Positions 29,746 to 37,530 of a DNA stretch of 64,000 nucleotides are shown in pieces. The translations under genes were made by a program, and so were the position numbers. Within the stretch, counting starts at the first letter, position 1; each line of letters opens with the position of its first letter. The notes below the pieces were generated by a model that saw only the letters and a program-made list of their open reading frames with translations, had not been told where the DNA came from and made no database searches. Origin of the DNA: Pseudomonas sp. QTF5 (GTDB lineage Bacteria; Pseudomonadota; Gammaproteobacteria; Pseudomonadales; Pseudomonadaceae); contig NZ_AZRW02000005.1 of assembly GCF_000512695.2 (NCBI RefSeq), positions 124,001-188,000 on the forward strand, written 5' to 3'.

Positions 29746-29890
29746 AAAAAAAACCCGGGTTCTGGGGGGTGAATCCGGGTTAAGACCATTAGGAGTAAAA
29801 CAAAGGCACGCAATCCTTTGGTACCTTCATCGGCGCGACACTTGGGGGAGATGCCTCGCCGACAGTTGAAGTATTGATCAGTATTGCGCC
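29746..29890 (-). ncRNA. rgsA: Small RNA RgsA
   Basis: The gap between tatD and the TetR gene corresponds to PA2959-PA2957 in P. aeruginosa, where the GacA/RpoS-dependent stress sRNA RgsA is encoded. On the minus strand a strong hairpin (AACCCGG arms) followed by T8 at 29753-29746 ends a transcript with no protein frame, and a CTAAACT box (29903-29897), close to the RpoS -10 consensus CTATACT, stands about 7 nt before a predicted start near 29890. Its length would be about 145 nt, slightly longer than I recall for P. aeruginosa, so the 5' end is uncertain. A GC-rich internal stem (CGGCGAGG... CGCGCCG) is visible. Assignment rests on synteny and signals. Confidence 0.8.
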
Positions 29891-29896
29891 GAGTCC

Positions 29897-29903
29897 AGTT
29901 TAG
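29897..29903 (-). promoter_or_regulatory. RpoS-type -10 element of rgsA
   Basis: CTAAACT on the minus strand matches the extended sigmaS -10 CTATACT at six of seven positions. No good sigma70 -35 lies upstream, as expected for an RpoS promoter. Confidence 0.6.
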
Positions 29904-30078
29904 CTGGTCGGGTTTTTAAACAAATTTGGAATACGCGCGCTTCAGTTGAGTTCTCATTAACCCGCGAAGTGGCGCGAATTCATCAAGAAACACATATATG
30001 GTCGGATGATCCGTGCATTTTGGCGTAAGTTAGGCATAATACGCGGCTTCGAATTTTGACCCCTACAGACCTTTTCTT

Positions 30079-30717
30079 ATGCATAAAGAACCTCGTAAGG
30101 TCCGTGAGTTTCGTCGCCGCGAGCAAGAAATTCTCGATACCGCGCTCAAGCTGTTCCTCGAACAAGGTGAAGACAGTGTCACCGTCGAGATGATTGCTGA
30201 TGCCGTCGGTATCGGCAAAGGCACGATCTACAAGCACTTCAAATCCAAGGCGGAGATCTATCTGCGCCTGATGCTCGATTACGAGCGCGATTTGAACGAG
30301 CTGTTGCATTCCGCCGATGTCGATAAGGACAAGGAAGCCCTGTCGCGGGCCTACTTCGAATTCCGCATGCGCGATCCGCAACGCTATCGGTTGTTCGATC
30401 GCCTGGAAGAAAAGGTGGTCAAGGGCAACCAGGTGCCGGAGATGGTCGAGGAGCTGCACAAGATCCGCGCCTCGAACTTCGAGCGCCTGACCCTGCTGAT
30501 CAAGGGCCGGATCAGCGAAGGCAAGCTCGAAGACGTGCCGCCATACTTCCATTACTGCGCGGCCTGGGCGCTGGTACACGGCGCCGTGGCGCTGTATCAC
30601 TCGCCGTTCTGGAGCAATGTGCTGGAAGATCAGGAAGGTTTCTTCCAGTTCCTGATGGACATCGGCGTGCGCATGGGCAACAAGCGCAAACGCGATACCG
30701 ACACACCGAGCAGCTGA
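30079..30717 (+). CDS. TetR/AcrR-family transcriptional regulator
   Basis: The 212-aa protein has an N-terminal TetR HTH: VREFRRREQEILDTALKLFLEQGEDSVTVEMIADAVGIGKGTIYKHFKSK (about 8-57), and a helical ligand domain. It is the syntenic equivalent of PA2957 next to rgsA. The basic C-terminus (GNKRKRD) is typical of the orthologues. The inducer and targets are not evident; no divergent target gene is adjacent. Confidence 0.9.
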   Translation: MHKEPRKVREFRRREQEILDTALKLFLEQGEDSVTVEMIADAVGIGKGTIYKHFKSKAEIYLRLMLDYERDLNELLHSADVDKDKEALSRAYFEFRMRDPQRYRLFDRLEEKVVKGNQVPEMVEELHKIRASNFERLTLLIKGRISEGKLEDVPPYFHYCAAWALVHGAVALYHSPFWSNVLEDQEGFFQFLMDIGVRMGNKRKRDTDTPSS

Positions 30718-30735
30718 ACCATTCAGTTGCCTTAT

Positions 30736-30762
30736 TGCGCCATGATTTAGCTACATGGCGCA
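30736..30762. repeat. 9-bp perfect hairpin downstream of the TetR gene
   Basis: TGCGCCATG (30736-30744) and CATGGCGCA (30754-30762) flank a 9-nt loop. There is no T run, so it is not a canonical terminator; it might still stabilise the tetR 3' end or be a binding site. Confidence 0.45.
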
Positions 30763-30856
30763 GTACCGCAGGAATATACTCAGGCGTAGGGCTTGCTAAA
30801 ACTTGATTTGTTAGTCAGGTTTTGCGCGTTCGAATCTTCTTTCGCCGGAGTGATCC

Positions 30857-31825
30857 ATGATCGTTGACCGTCAAGGCAGGCGTTTTCGCAATTTGCGGAT
30901 CAGTCTGACCTCAGCCTGTAACTATGCTTGTACCTACTGCGTGCCCAATGGCAAGCGGCTGGTGGCTGCGCAGGATGAGTTGTCGGCGGAGGCTATGGCA
31001 CGCGGCGTGGCCTATCTGATCGAGGCCGCGGGAATCGAGCGTTTGCGCATCACCGGTGGTGAGCCACTGGTCAGTCCCAAACTCGAAGCCTTCATGACCG
31101 CCGTCGGGCAGATGGGCCTGGCGGATATCAGCCTGACCACCAATGGTCAGTTGCTGGCGAAGAAGCTGCCATTGCTGGTGGATGCCGGCATTCGGCGCAT
31201 CAACGTTTCCCTCGATACCCTGGATGCCAGCGCTTTTCGCTGCATTGCGCGCGGCGGTGATCTGGCGACCGTCCTTGACGGCATGGACCAGGCCGCGGCG
31301 GCCGGCATTAAGATCAAAGTCAATATGGTGCCGCTGCGTGGGCAGAACCTCGATCAGGTGATGCCACTGCTCGACTACTGCCTGGAACGCGGCTACGAGT
31401 TGCGCTTCATCGAGTTGATGCGCATGGGCCACCTGGCCAGCGACTCCAATGCCTTCCTGCAGCAATTCGTCAGCCTCCAGCAGTTACTGAGCCTGATCGG
31501 CGAGCGCTATGAGTATCTTCAGGCCGATGCGCCGGTCGATGCCACGGCGGTGCGTTACCAGATTCCGGGGCTGGGCCACTTCGGCGTGATCGCCAACGAA
31601 AGCGTTCCGTTTTGCCGCACCTGTTCGCGTCTGCGCTTGTCGTCCACTGGTTGGCTGCATGGCTGCCTGTCGTCAAGCAATCGCCACTATGTCGGCGACC
31701 TGCTGGACAAACCTCGTCACCAGGCGCTGCCGGCGTTGCAGCGACTGCTGGTCAAAGCGTTGGGGGACAAGCAGGAAGTTGCGTTCTCTGGTGGCGTGAC
31801 CATCATGAAGATTATTGGCGGCTGA
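30857..31825 (+). CDS. MoaA-like radical SAM protein (GTP 3',8-cyclase family)
   Basis: The 322-aa protein has the radical-SAM CX3CX2C cluster at Cys21, Cys25 and Cys28, the SAM-contact RLRITGGEPLV near residue 64, and the C-terminal second cluster FCRTCSRLRLSSTGWLHGC of MoaA, which binds GTP. It also ends in GG, needed by MoaA. MoaA makes the first molybdopterin intermediate. No moaB/C/D/E gene is nearby, so this is probably an additional paralogue; a different radical chemistry cannot be excluded. An RBS (GCCGGAGTG) precedes the ATG. Confidence 0.82.
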   Translation: MIVDRQGRRFRNLRISLTSACNYACTYCVPNGKRLVAAQDELSAEAMARGVAYLIEAAGIERLRITGGEPLVSPKLEAFMTAVGQMGLADISLTTNGQLLAKKLPLLVDAGIRRINVSLDTLDASAFRCIARGGDLATVLDGMDQAAAAGIKIKVNMVPLRGQNLDQVMPLLDYCLERGYELRFIELMRMGHLASDSNAFLQQFVSLQQLLSLIGERYEYLQADAPVDATAVRYQIPGLGHFGVIANESVPFCRTCSRLRLSSTGWLHGCLSSSNRHYVGDLLDKPRHQALPALQRLLVKALGDKQEVAFSGGVTIMKIIGG

Positions 31826-31852
31826 TCGGGCCCTGTGGCGAAGGGAGCTTGC

Positions 31853-31973
31853 TGTGGCGAGGGAGCTTGCTCCCGCTGGGGCGCGAAGCGACCCTGAAAT
31901 TATCAAACGCACCGCGTTCCTTTTGAACTTACGACTGCTACGCCGCCGAACGGGAGCAAGCTCCCTCGCCACA
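31853..31973. repeat. Inverted pair of GTGGCGAGGGAGCTTGCTCCCG-type REPs
   Basis: TGTGGCGAGGGAGCTTGCTC at 31853 is mirrored by GAGCAAGCTCCCTCGCCACA ending at 31973, with GCGAAGCG- and CTGCTACGCCGCC-type inner sequences. A partial direct copy (TGTGGCGAAGGGAGCTTGC) sits immediately upstream at 31834-31852. Confidence 0.88.
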
Positions 31974-32070
31974 GGTTCTGTATTCTCAAATGTTCAGGGT
32001 CTGAGCTGGCGCGGAAGCTGCATCCCATGGCCATTCGCCGGTTTTCCGTCACCGGCCTCTGGAGGGTAGG

Positions 32071-32676
32071 ATGCGTAGCCTGGTTTTGCTGCTGGCCGTT
32101 TTGGCGCTTGGTGGCTGCATGAATGTCAGCGATATGGCTGAAGGGACCCGCTACCACATGAGCGACGCGGGGCTGCTGGACCACAGCGACAGTCGTCGCG
32201 TGAATAACTTGCGCATTCAACCGGACTCGTTCATCTACATCGCCCAAGGCGCCTTCGCACCGCCGGGCAGTGCCTACCCGCGACCTAACGTGGTGGCCGA
32301 AGAGGCCTTCAACGGCTTTATCGAATATTTCCCGATGGTCCGCCGCGCCCGCGCCCCGGAAGGCCTCGACGCTGCCATGGGCGAAGCCCGTGCCGCCGGC
32401 GCTCATTACCTGCTCTACACCCGTTTCGCCAAGGCCGACGACCGCATCGGTAACTCGGACGAATGGCTCGACCAGGAACACGTGGATCGCCTCGGCATCG
32501 ACAATGGCGTGATTCAGATCATGTTGATCGAGACCAGCACCCAGTATTTGATTGATACTGCACGTATCAAGACTCGTGGCGGTTTACTGACGTTCCACGA
32601 CAACAAGCCAGAAGACTTGCTGGGCCCGCCGCTGGAGCAATACGCTCGTAGCCTGCTGGGGCTCAGCGACCAGTAA
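32071..32676 (+). CDS. DUF4823 lipoprotein
   Basis: The 201-aa product has a short signal peptide and the lipobox LALGGC (acylated Cys16), so it is an envelope lipoprotein. The body resembles DUF4823 proteins of Pseudomonas: [33 protein letters not shown] and [13 protein letters not shown]. No function is known. It precedes a DUF1285 gene by 16 bp and is probably cotranscribed with it. Confidence 0.85.
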   Translation: MRSLVLLLAVLALGGCMNVSDMAEGTRYHMSDAGLLDHSDSRRVNNLRIQPDSFIYIAQGAFAPPGSAYPRPNVVAEEAFNGFIEYFPMVRRARAPEGLDAAMGEARAAGAHYLLYTRFAKADDRIGNSDEWLDQEHVDRLGIDNGVIQIMLIETSTQYLIDTARIKTRGGLLTFHDNKPEDLLGPPLEQYARSLLGLSDQ

Positions 32677-32692
32677 TTCAAAGGAGAACGCC

Positions 32693-33253
32693 ATGAGTGG
32701 CCCGCAAAAAGCCAACGACCTGTTGGGGCAAATCCCCAAAACCAAAGGCTTGCCGCCGGTCCACTTGTGGAACCCCGACTTCTGCGGCGACATTGACATG
32801 CGCATCGCCCGCGATGGCACCTGGTATTACCTGGGCACACCGATCGGGCGCAAGCCGATGGTCAAGCTGTTCTCCACCATCATTCGCCGCGACGGCGATG
32901 ATTACTTTCTGATTACCCCGGTCGAAAAGGTTGGCATCAAGGTCGACGACGCGCCGTTCGTGGCGATTGCCGTGGAGGTCGAAGGCGAGGGTGAAGCCCA
33001 GATCCTGCGCTTTACCACCAATGTCGATGAAACAGCCGATGCCGGCATCGAGCACCCGATGCGCGTGGTGATCGACCCGGTGACTCAGGAACCCGCGCCG
33101 TACGTGCATGTGCGCACCAATCTTGAAGCACTGATTCACCGCAATGTGTTCTACCAACTGGTGGAGCTGGCGGTGAGCCGCGAGATCGAGGGGCAGCGTT
33201 GGCTGGGCGTATGGAGCGGTGGCGAATTCTTCCCTATCGGGCTTGAACCGTAA
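32693..33253 (+). CDS. DUF1285 protein
   Basis: A 186-aa soluble protein with the DUF1285 pattern [30 protein letters not shown] and [21 protein letters not shown]. Structures of the family show small beta-rich folds, but function is unknown. An AAGGAG site precedes the ATG. It pairs with the DUF4823 lipoprotein gene and ends before a bidirectional terminator. Confidence 0.88.
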   Translation: MSGPQKANDLLGQIPKTKGLPPVHLWNPDFCGDIDMRIARDGTWYYLGTPIGRKPMVKLFSTIIRRDGDDYFLITPVEKVGIKVDDAPFVAIAVEVEGEGEAQILRFTTNVDETADAGIEHPMRVVIDPVTQEPAPYVHVRTNLEALIHRNVFYQLVELAVSREIEGQRWLGVWSGGEFFPIGLEP

Positions 33254-33273
33254 GGGGCTGAGCGCTGGAAACG

Positions 33274-33303
33274 AAACGGCCCGTTATTGCAACGGGCCGT
33301 TTT
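33274..33303. terminator. Bidirectional terminator between DUF1285 and the lipase gene
   Basis: AAACGGCCCGTT (33274-33285) pairs with AACGGGCCGTTT (33291-33302) around a 5-nt loop, with a T run on the plus side and A-rich flank on the other. It serves both converging genes. Confidence 0.9.
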
Positions 33304-33311
33304 TTATTGGC

Positions 33312-34190
33312 TTACAAACCCTTGCTCTTGAGTCGCTCAGCATGTTCCAGATAGAGCCTCACCGGGCTCACGTTCCAGCTGGTGATCCCGGCCATCTGAT
33401 TGACGGCGTCAAAATGGTCCATCGGGTAATCCGAGCGAATCACTTTGCCCAGGTGCGAGCTGTAGCGGCCGACCAGCCCATCATTGGCGCGCTTCTCTTT
33501 ATAAAATAACTTCGACAGCACGATAGAGTTCAAATGACTCGGGTCGAGCGGTTGCAGGCTTTGGAAGTTCTGCACGATCCCGCTCCAGGAGTAGTAATAC
33601 ACACCGTTTTCAATTTCGTTGCCTTCACCACCCCAAACCTTTGGCACCCCTTGCGGGTACTTGCGATTGAAGGCAGCCAATCCCGCGCTGGTCAGCGATT
33701 CGAAAGCCGCTTCAGCGTCAATCGGGTTTTCCGGATGGCCGCTGATCAACGAAATGAAGGTGCCGACTGCGCCCAGCAGGGCCAGTACCAACGCTTCGGG
33801 CAACTCTCCGGGCGTCAGTGCCTTATGCAATTGGTCAGCAATCTCGGAGCCATGATTGGGGCAACTGACCGAGGTGACCGACGCGACCTTTTGCGGGTGC
33901 AGCGCTGCTACGTAGCGTGCAGCCAGGGGGCCTTGGCTGTGGCCGATCAGATTGACCTTGTCCGCTCCCGTTTCCAGCAAAATGCGGTTGACGTGTTCGA
34001 GCAGTTTTTCACCGCGTTCCTCATTACCGTTGACGGCTGGAATATTGACGGCAAACACCTGAGCGCCAGCGCGTTCCAGGGCTTCCTCGATTTCGAAGAA
34101 GTAGGGATAACCGGCGATTTTATCGAAGCCGAAAAGACCGTGAACCAACACAATGGGGTATTTCGTAGACGCATCCATGTCCATGTTCAT
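33312..34190 (-). CDS. Triacylglycerol lipase, subfamily I.1 (P. fragi type), no signal peptide
   Basis: The 292-aa alpha/beta hydrolase reads [15 protein letters not shown] near its N-terminus (oxyanion region), has the nucleophile elbow GHSQG with Ser85, Asp237 in ANDGLVGR and His259 in YPMDHFD. It aligns closely with the P. fragi/Proteus lipases: it lacks the cysteine pair of P. aeruginosa LipA, and it has no signal peptide or adjacent Lif foldase gene. Secretion via the Xcp route is therefore unlikely. I chose ATG 34190; TTG 34199 and ATG 34184 are alternatives and the RBS is poor. It probably acts on short-chain triacylglycerols. Confidence 0.88.
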   Translation of the reverse strand: MNMDMDASTKYPIVLVHGLFGFDKIAGYPYFFEIEEALERAGAQVFAVNIPAVNGNEERGEKLLEHVNRILLETGADKVNLIGHSQGPLAARYVAALHPQKVASVTSVSCPNHGSEIADQLHKALTPGELPEALVLALLGAVGTFISLISGHPENPIDAEAAFESLTSAGLAAFNRKYPQGVPKVWGGEGNEIENGVYYYSWSGIVQNFQSLQPLDPSHLNSIVLSKLFYKEKRANDGLVGRYSSHLGKVIRSDYPMDHFDAVNQMAGITSWNVSPVRLYLEHAERLKSKGL

Positions 34191-34343
34191 ACCTATCAAT
34201 AGCGGATTTAAAGGGGAGCAGATCGCTGACAGCGCGATCTGCTGCGGCTAACCGTAGTTTACAAAGTGGATGGGATCAAAGCGCTTCGGGCAGGATTCGG
34301 ACGAACAGCCATGTTCGTATTGGCAGGTCACCTGAAAATCCAA

Positions 34344-34367
34344 TTGACACTCAATCATATGATGATT
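34344..34367 (+). promoter_or_regulatory. Candidate promoter/operator of the GntR gene
   Basis: A perfect TTGACA (34344-34349) is followed in the spacer by the palindrome ATCATATGAT (34354-34363) within AATCATATGATGATT. A weak -10 (TTAGCG-like) would lie at 34366-34372. FadR-type GntR proteins bind such short AT-rich palindromes, so this is a plausible autorepression site. Confidence 0.5.
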
Positions 34368-34434
34368 AGCGTGGACACCCATCGCGAACGGCTTTGTGTC
34401 GTTTGTTTTTTTATCACCGGTCGACGAGGTACCC

Positions 34435-35151
34435 ATGTCCAGCAGTTTTCATGCGTCGACGGTCGACTGGCTGGGGTGCTGGATTGCTGCCGGCCAGGTG
34501 AAGCCCGGCGAAACCATCAAGGTCGAAGCCGATCTGGGCGAGCAGCTCGGTGTCAGTCGTACGGTCATCCGCGAAGCCATCAAAACCCTGGTCGCCAAAG
34601 GCATGCTCGAAGTCGGGCCGAAGGTCGGCACACGCGTATTGCCAGTGCGGCGCTGGAATCTCTTCGATCCACAAGTCGTCGGCTGGCTGTCGCGTAGCGG
34701 CTTGCCGGAAAACTTCGTCGACGACTTGCTCGACCTGCGCCGCACCATCGAACCCATGGCAGTGCGCTGGGCGTGCGAGCGGGCGACGGTGGAACAAGTG
34801 CAAGCCGTACTCCAGGCCTATAACGCGCTGGAACGGGCAGTGGACAGCGGCATCGATTACAACCGCGCCGACCAGTTTTTCCACGAGTGCATCCTTGCCG
34901 CCAGCCACAATCAATTCATCGAACAAATGGTTCCGGCCCTCGGCGCGTTGCTGGCAGTGTCTTTCGAAGTGTCTGCCGCCGACCCGGACGAACTGCGCCG
35001 GACCTTGCCAATCCACAAAGACATGGCCGAGGCCATCGCCGCCCGGGATGCCGCGCGGGGTGTGTGGGCCTGCATGACCCTGATCGATAACGCGGACCTG
35101 GCGATCAAACGCTTCTACCCACAGGTCATGGCCGACAAAAAGGCCAGCTAA
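34435..35151 (+). CDS. FadR-subfamily GntR transcriptional regulator (DgoR-like)
   Basis: The 238-aa protein has a GntR winged helix at about 10-75 (EADLGEQLGVSRTVIREAIKTLVAKGMLEVGPKVGTRVLP) and a FadR-type all-helical FCD domain (LLDLRRTIEPMAVRWACERAT, HECILAASHN) that usually binds a metal and a sugar acid. ATG 34435 follows GAGGT. It resembles E. coli DgoR in architecture and lies at the left edge of the galactose-type gene set, so galactonate or a related acid is a likely effector. Its relation to the IclR regulator at 53.1 kb is unknown. Confidence 0.85.
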   Translation: MSSSFHASTVDWLGCWIAAGQVKPGETIKVEADLGEQLGVSRTVIREAIKTLVAKGMLEVGPKVGTRVLPVRRWNLFDPQVVGWLSRSGLPENFVDDLLDLRRTIEPMAVRWACERATVEQVQAVLQAYNALERAVDSGIDYNRADQFFHECILAASHNQFIEQMVPALGALLAVSFEVSAADPDELRRTLPIHKDMAEAIAARDAARGVWACMTLIDNADLAIKRFYPQVMADKKAS

Positions 35152-35181
35152 CAATAAAGAACCCCTTGTGGGAGCGGGCTG

Positions 35182-35473
35182 TGTGGCGAGGGGGCTTGCC
35201 CCCGTTGGGGGGGGGGCGAAGCGCCCCTAACAACAGTCACCACGATCTTGAATTTAGAAAGTAGTGACTGGTTTTACGACTGCTTCGCAGTCGAACGGGG
35301 GCAAGCCCTAATGCCAGTCAGTTAAGGTGCGATACCTGTGGGAGCGGGCTTGCTCGCGAAAGCGGCGTGTCAGGCGACATCAATGTTGACTATGCCGCCG
35401 TCTTCGCGAGCAAGCCCGCTCCCACATGTATTGCGCTTAACTGACTGACATTAGGGCAAGCCCCCTCGCCACA
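35182..35473. repeat. REP pair (GTGGCGAGGGGGCTTGCCCCCG type) interrupted by an inserted element
   Basis: The left arm TGTGGCGAGGGGGCTTGCCC begins at 35182 and the right arm resumes as GGGCAAGCCCCCTCGCCACA ending at 35473, but the right arm is split by the 145-bp element at 35309-35453. A stray fragment of the other REP family (TGTGGGAGCGGGCT) lies at 35167. The rest of the 35152-35518 gap holds no gene. Confidence 0.85.
35309..35453. mobile_element. 145-bp MITE-like element with REPIN core and 10-bp target duplication
   Basis: Terminal inverted repeats TAATGCCAGTCAGTTAAG (35309-35326) and CTTAACTGACTGACATTA (35436-35453) match at 17 of 18 positions. Direct repeats GGGCAAGCCC flank them (35299-35308 and 35454-35463), an evident target-site duplication inside an older REP arm. 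The interior (35337-35426) is a complete REPIN of the GTGGGAGCGGGCTTGCTCGC family. Ends and duplication size suggest a non-autonomous relative of an IS4-type transposon; no transposase gene is present. Confidence 0.85.
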
Positions 35474-35518
35474 CAGGCTCGCACCCACATAAAAAACAAG
35501 AACAATGCAGGAGGTTTC

Positions 35519-36394
35519 ATGACGTGGACTGCGGTTACCGGACACCGTGCGCAACTCGGCGAAGGCCCGTTCTGGGATGCTCCGACCCAGGCGCTGTATT
35601 GGGTAGATATCGCCGGTAAACAAGCGCTCAGGCTGATCGGCGCCAATGTGGAAATCTGGCAGATGCCGGAGCACGTGTCCGCGTTCATCCCCTGCGAAAG
35701 CGGCGATGCCCTGGTGACATTGAGCAGTGGGGTTTATCGGCTGGATCTGGATTCTCCAGGCCTGGAACCTCGGCTCACCTTGTTCTGCGTCGCCGATCCG
35801 CAACCCGGCAATCGCCCCAACGAAGCCCGTTGCGATGCCCAGGGCCGGCTCTGGCTGGGCACCATGCAGAACAACATCGGTGATAAGGGCGAAGATTTTC
35901 CCGTCGTGCGCCGCTCCGGTGGCCTGTTTCGCATCGACCGCGATGCTCGGGTCACGCCGCTGCTTCGAGGGTTAGGCATTCCCAACACGTTGCTGTGGAG
36001 CGATGACGGCACGACCCTGTATTTCGCCGACAGCCTCGACAAAACGCTTTATCGGCATTTCATCCATACCGACGGCAATCTGGACACCGCCTATGTCTGG
36101 TTTGGCCCCCACGAACGTGGCGGCCCCGACGGCTCGGCGATGGATGCCGAGGGCTATATATGGAATGCCCGATGGGATGGCAGTTGTCTGCTCAGATTGA
36201 CCCCCGAAGGTCATGTAGATCGGGTGATCGAACTGCCGGTCAGCCGTCCCACCAGTTGTGTATTCGGTGGCGAAGACTTCAAAACCCTTTACATCACCAG
36301 CGCAGCAAGCCCGCTCAATCATCCGTTGGACGGCGCGCTGTTATCGATTCGAGTGGATGTGCCCGGAAAAACCTGTCAGCGGTTTGCTGGATAA
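35519..36394 (+). CDS. SMP-30/gluconolactonase-family lactonase
   Basis: The 291-aa beta-propeller protein has family motifs LGEGPFWDAPTQALYWVDI, NRPNEARCDAQGRLWLGTM (with metal-binding Asn) and NTLLWSDDGTTLYFADS, GGPDGSAMDAEGYIWNARW. SMP-30 lactonases hydrolyse aldonolactones such as galactono-, arabinono- or gluconolactone. Next to a sugar dehydrogenase and upstream of DgoKAD functions, D-galactonolactone is the likely substrate, with L-arabinonolactone as an alternative. It has a strong CAGGAGG RBS. Cytoplasmic; no signal peptide. Confidence 0.88.
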   Translation: MTWTAVTGHRAQLGEGPFWDAPTQALYWVDIAGKQALRLIGANVEIWQMPEHVSAFIPCESGDALVTLSSGVYRLDLDSPGLEPRLTLFCVADPQPGNRPNEARCDAQGRLWLGTMQNNIGDKGEDFPVVRRSGGLFRIDRDARVTPLLRGLGIPNTLLWSDDGTTLYFADSLDKTLYRHFIHTDGNLDTAYVWFGPHERGGPDGSAMDAEGYIWNARWDGSCLLRLTPEGHVDRVIELPVSRPTSCVFGGEDFKTLYITSAASPLNHPLDGALLSIRVDVPGKTCQRFAG

Positions 36395-36411
36395 ATCCCT
36401 AAATATGGGAT
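36395..36411 (+). promoter_or_regulatory. Operator copy A, ATCCC-N7-GGGAT
   Basis: A perfect 5-bp inverted repeat with 7-bp centre (TAAATAT) immediately after the lactonase stop and 13 bp upstream of the promoter -35. The same palindrome with a different centre is at 48547-48563, at nearly the same distance from an identical promoter. The binding protein is unidentified; the IclR regulator at 53060 or the GntR at 34435 are candidates. Confidence 0.7.
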
Positions 36412-36424
36412 GTAAAATTATATA

Positions 36425-36454
36425 TTGAGATTATTTGGCGGCCGGGTTTATAGT
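36425..36454 (+). promoter_or_regulatory. Promoter copy A (leader ORF and sugar dehydrogenase)
   Basis: TTGAGA (36425-36430), 18-bp spacer, TATAGT (36449-36454). Spacer length, hexamers and sequence around them match promoter copy B at 48577-48606. Confidence 0.75.
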
Positions 36455-36507
36455 CGGCTCCATCAGTTACACGCACTCACACTTAAAAAAACAAAACAGG
36501 TGAAGTG

Positions 36508-36675
36508 ATGCAGCGATATTCCACCGTACTCCCTTACGGAGTCAGTGCTTCAGGCCGCTTCGGCGCCCAGGCTTTTTCGCGCCTGCCTGCCTATTCCCAA
36601 CAGCTTTTTAACCGGACATCGACAGATGCCCGGTTTTCGTTGTGCCTTCGAACAGGAGTGTTGATCCATGGCTGA
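36508..36675 (+). CDS. Candidate 55-aa leader peptide upstream of the sugar dehydrogenase
   Basis: An ATG at 36508 sits behind the same AAAACAGGTGAAG ribosome site that serves dgoK in copy B. The frame runs 55 codons (starting MQRYSTVLPYGVSASG, rich in Ser, Arg and Phe) and its TGA at 36673 lies inside the first codons of the dehydrogenase gene, overlapping by 8 bp. No family is recognised. The strong duplicated RBS argues it is translated; it may be a regulatory leader peptide or a small functional protein. A hairpin lies within its last third. Confidence 0.55.
   Translation: MQRYSTVLPYGVSASGRFGAQAFSRLPAYSQQLFNRTSTDARFSLCLRTGVLIHG
36610..36640 (+). promoter_or_regulatory. Attenuator-like hairpin inside the leader ORF
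   Basis: AACCGG-A-CATC (36610-36620) pairs with GATG-C-CCGGTT (36625-36635) with one A-C mismatch and a GACA loop, followed by TTCGTTGTG. It resembles a weak intrinsic terminator placed 30 bp before the dehydrogenase start and within translated leader codons. Confidence 0.45.
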
Positions 36676-37486
36676 ACCTCTTTCCTTGCCACCGGTGCCC
36701 GAACCGCCCAAGGGTGAGCGCCTGAAAAACAAGGTCGTGCTGCTGACCGGTGCCGCTCAGGGTATTGGCGAGGCGATTGTCGCAACCTTCGCCTCTCAGC
36801 AGGCCAAGCTGATCATCAGCGATATCCAGGCCGAGAAAGTTGAAAAAGTCGCGGCGCATTGGCGTGAACAAGGCGCGGATGTCGTGGCGATCAAGGCCGA
36901 CGTGTCGCGCCAGCAAGACCTGCATGCCATGGCCAGATTGGCCATCGAACTTCACGGTCGAATCGACGTGCTGGTCAACTGCGCCGGGGTCAACGTGTTC
37001 CGCGACCCGCTGCAAATGACCGAAGAAGACTGGCATCGCTGCTTCGCTATCGACCTGGACGGCGCCTGGTATGGCTGCAAAGCCGTGTTGCCGCAAATGA
37101 TCGAGCAGGGCATCGGCAGCATCATCAACATTGCCTCGACCCATTCCACTCACATCATTCCCGGCTGCTTCCCGTACCCGGTGGCCAAGCATGGCTTGCT
37201 CGGGCTGACCCGCGCCTTGGGTATCGAATACGCGCCCAAAGGCATTCGCGTCAACGCCATCGCGCCGGGTTACATCGAAACCCAACTGAACGTCGATTAC
37301 TGGAACGGTTTTGCCGACCCCCATGCCGAACGTCAACGGGCCTTCGACCTGCATCCACCGCGGCGCATCGGTCAACCGATTGAAGTGGCAATGACCGCCG
37401 TGTTCCTGGCCAGCGATGAAGCGCCGTTCATCAACGCTTCATGCATCACCATCGATGGTGGGCGCTCGGTCATGTACCACGACTGA
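36668..37486 (+). CDS. SDR-family sugar dehydrogenase (probable D-galactose/L-arabinose 1-dehydrogenase)
   Basis: The 272-aa classical SDR has TGAAQGIG (about 28-35), NCAGVN, catalytic serine in NIASTHS, and YPVAKHGL with the Tyr-x3-Lys pair; it ends with CITIDGGRSVMYHD. An AGGAG precedes the ATG. Such SDRs oxidise D-galactose or L-arabinose at C1 to the lactone with NAD(P). Neighbours (lactonase, AraFGH-type importer, dgoKAD under an identical promoter) support the first step of non-phosphorylative galactose catabolism. Substrate preference is inferred. Confidence 0.85.
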   Translation: MAEPLSLPPVPEPPKGERLKNKVVLLTGAAQGIGEAIVATFASQQAKLIISDIQAEKVEKVAAHWREQGADVVAIKADVSRQQDLHAMARLAIELHGRIDVLVNCAGVNVFRDPLQMTEEDWHRCFAIDLDGAWYGCKAVLPQMIEQGIGSIINIASTHSTHIIPGCFPYPVAKHGLLGLTRALGIEYAPKGIRVNAIAPGYIETQLNVDYWNGFADPHAERQRAFDLHPPRRIGQPIEVAMTAVFLASDEAPFINASCITIDGGRSVMYHD

Positions 37487-37530
37487 ATAACTCGGGTTTC
37501 AAGCGCGAAACTACGCCTGAAATCCAATCA

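Noticed and set aside
30736..30762. Hairpin after the TetR gene as an intrinsic terminator
   Set aside because: The stem is perfect but no T run follows on either strand.
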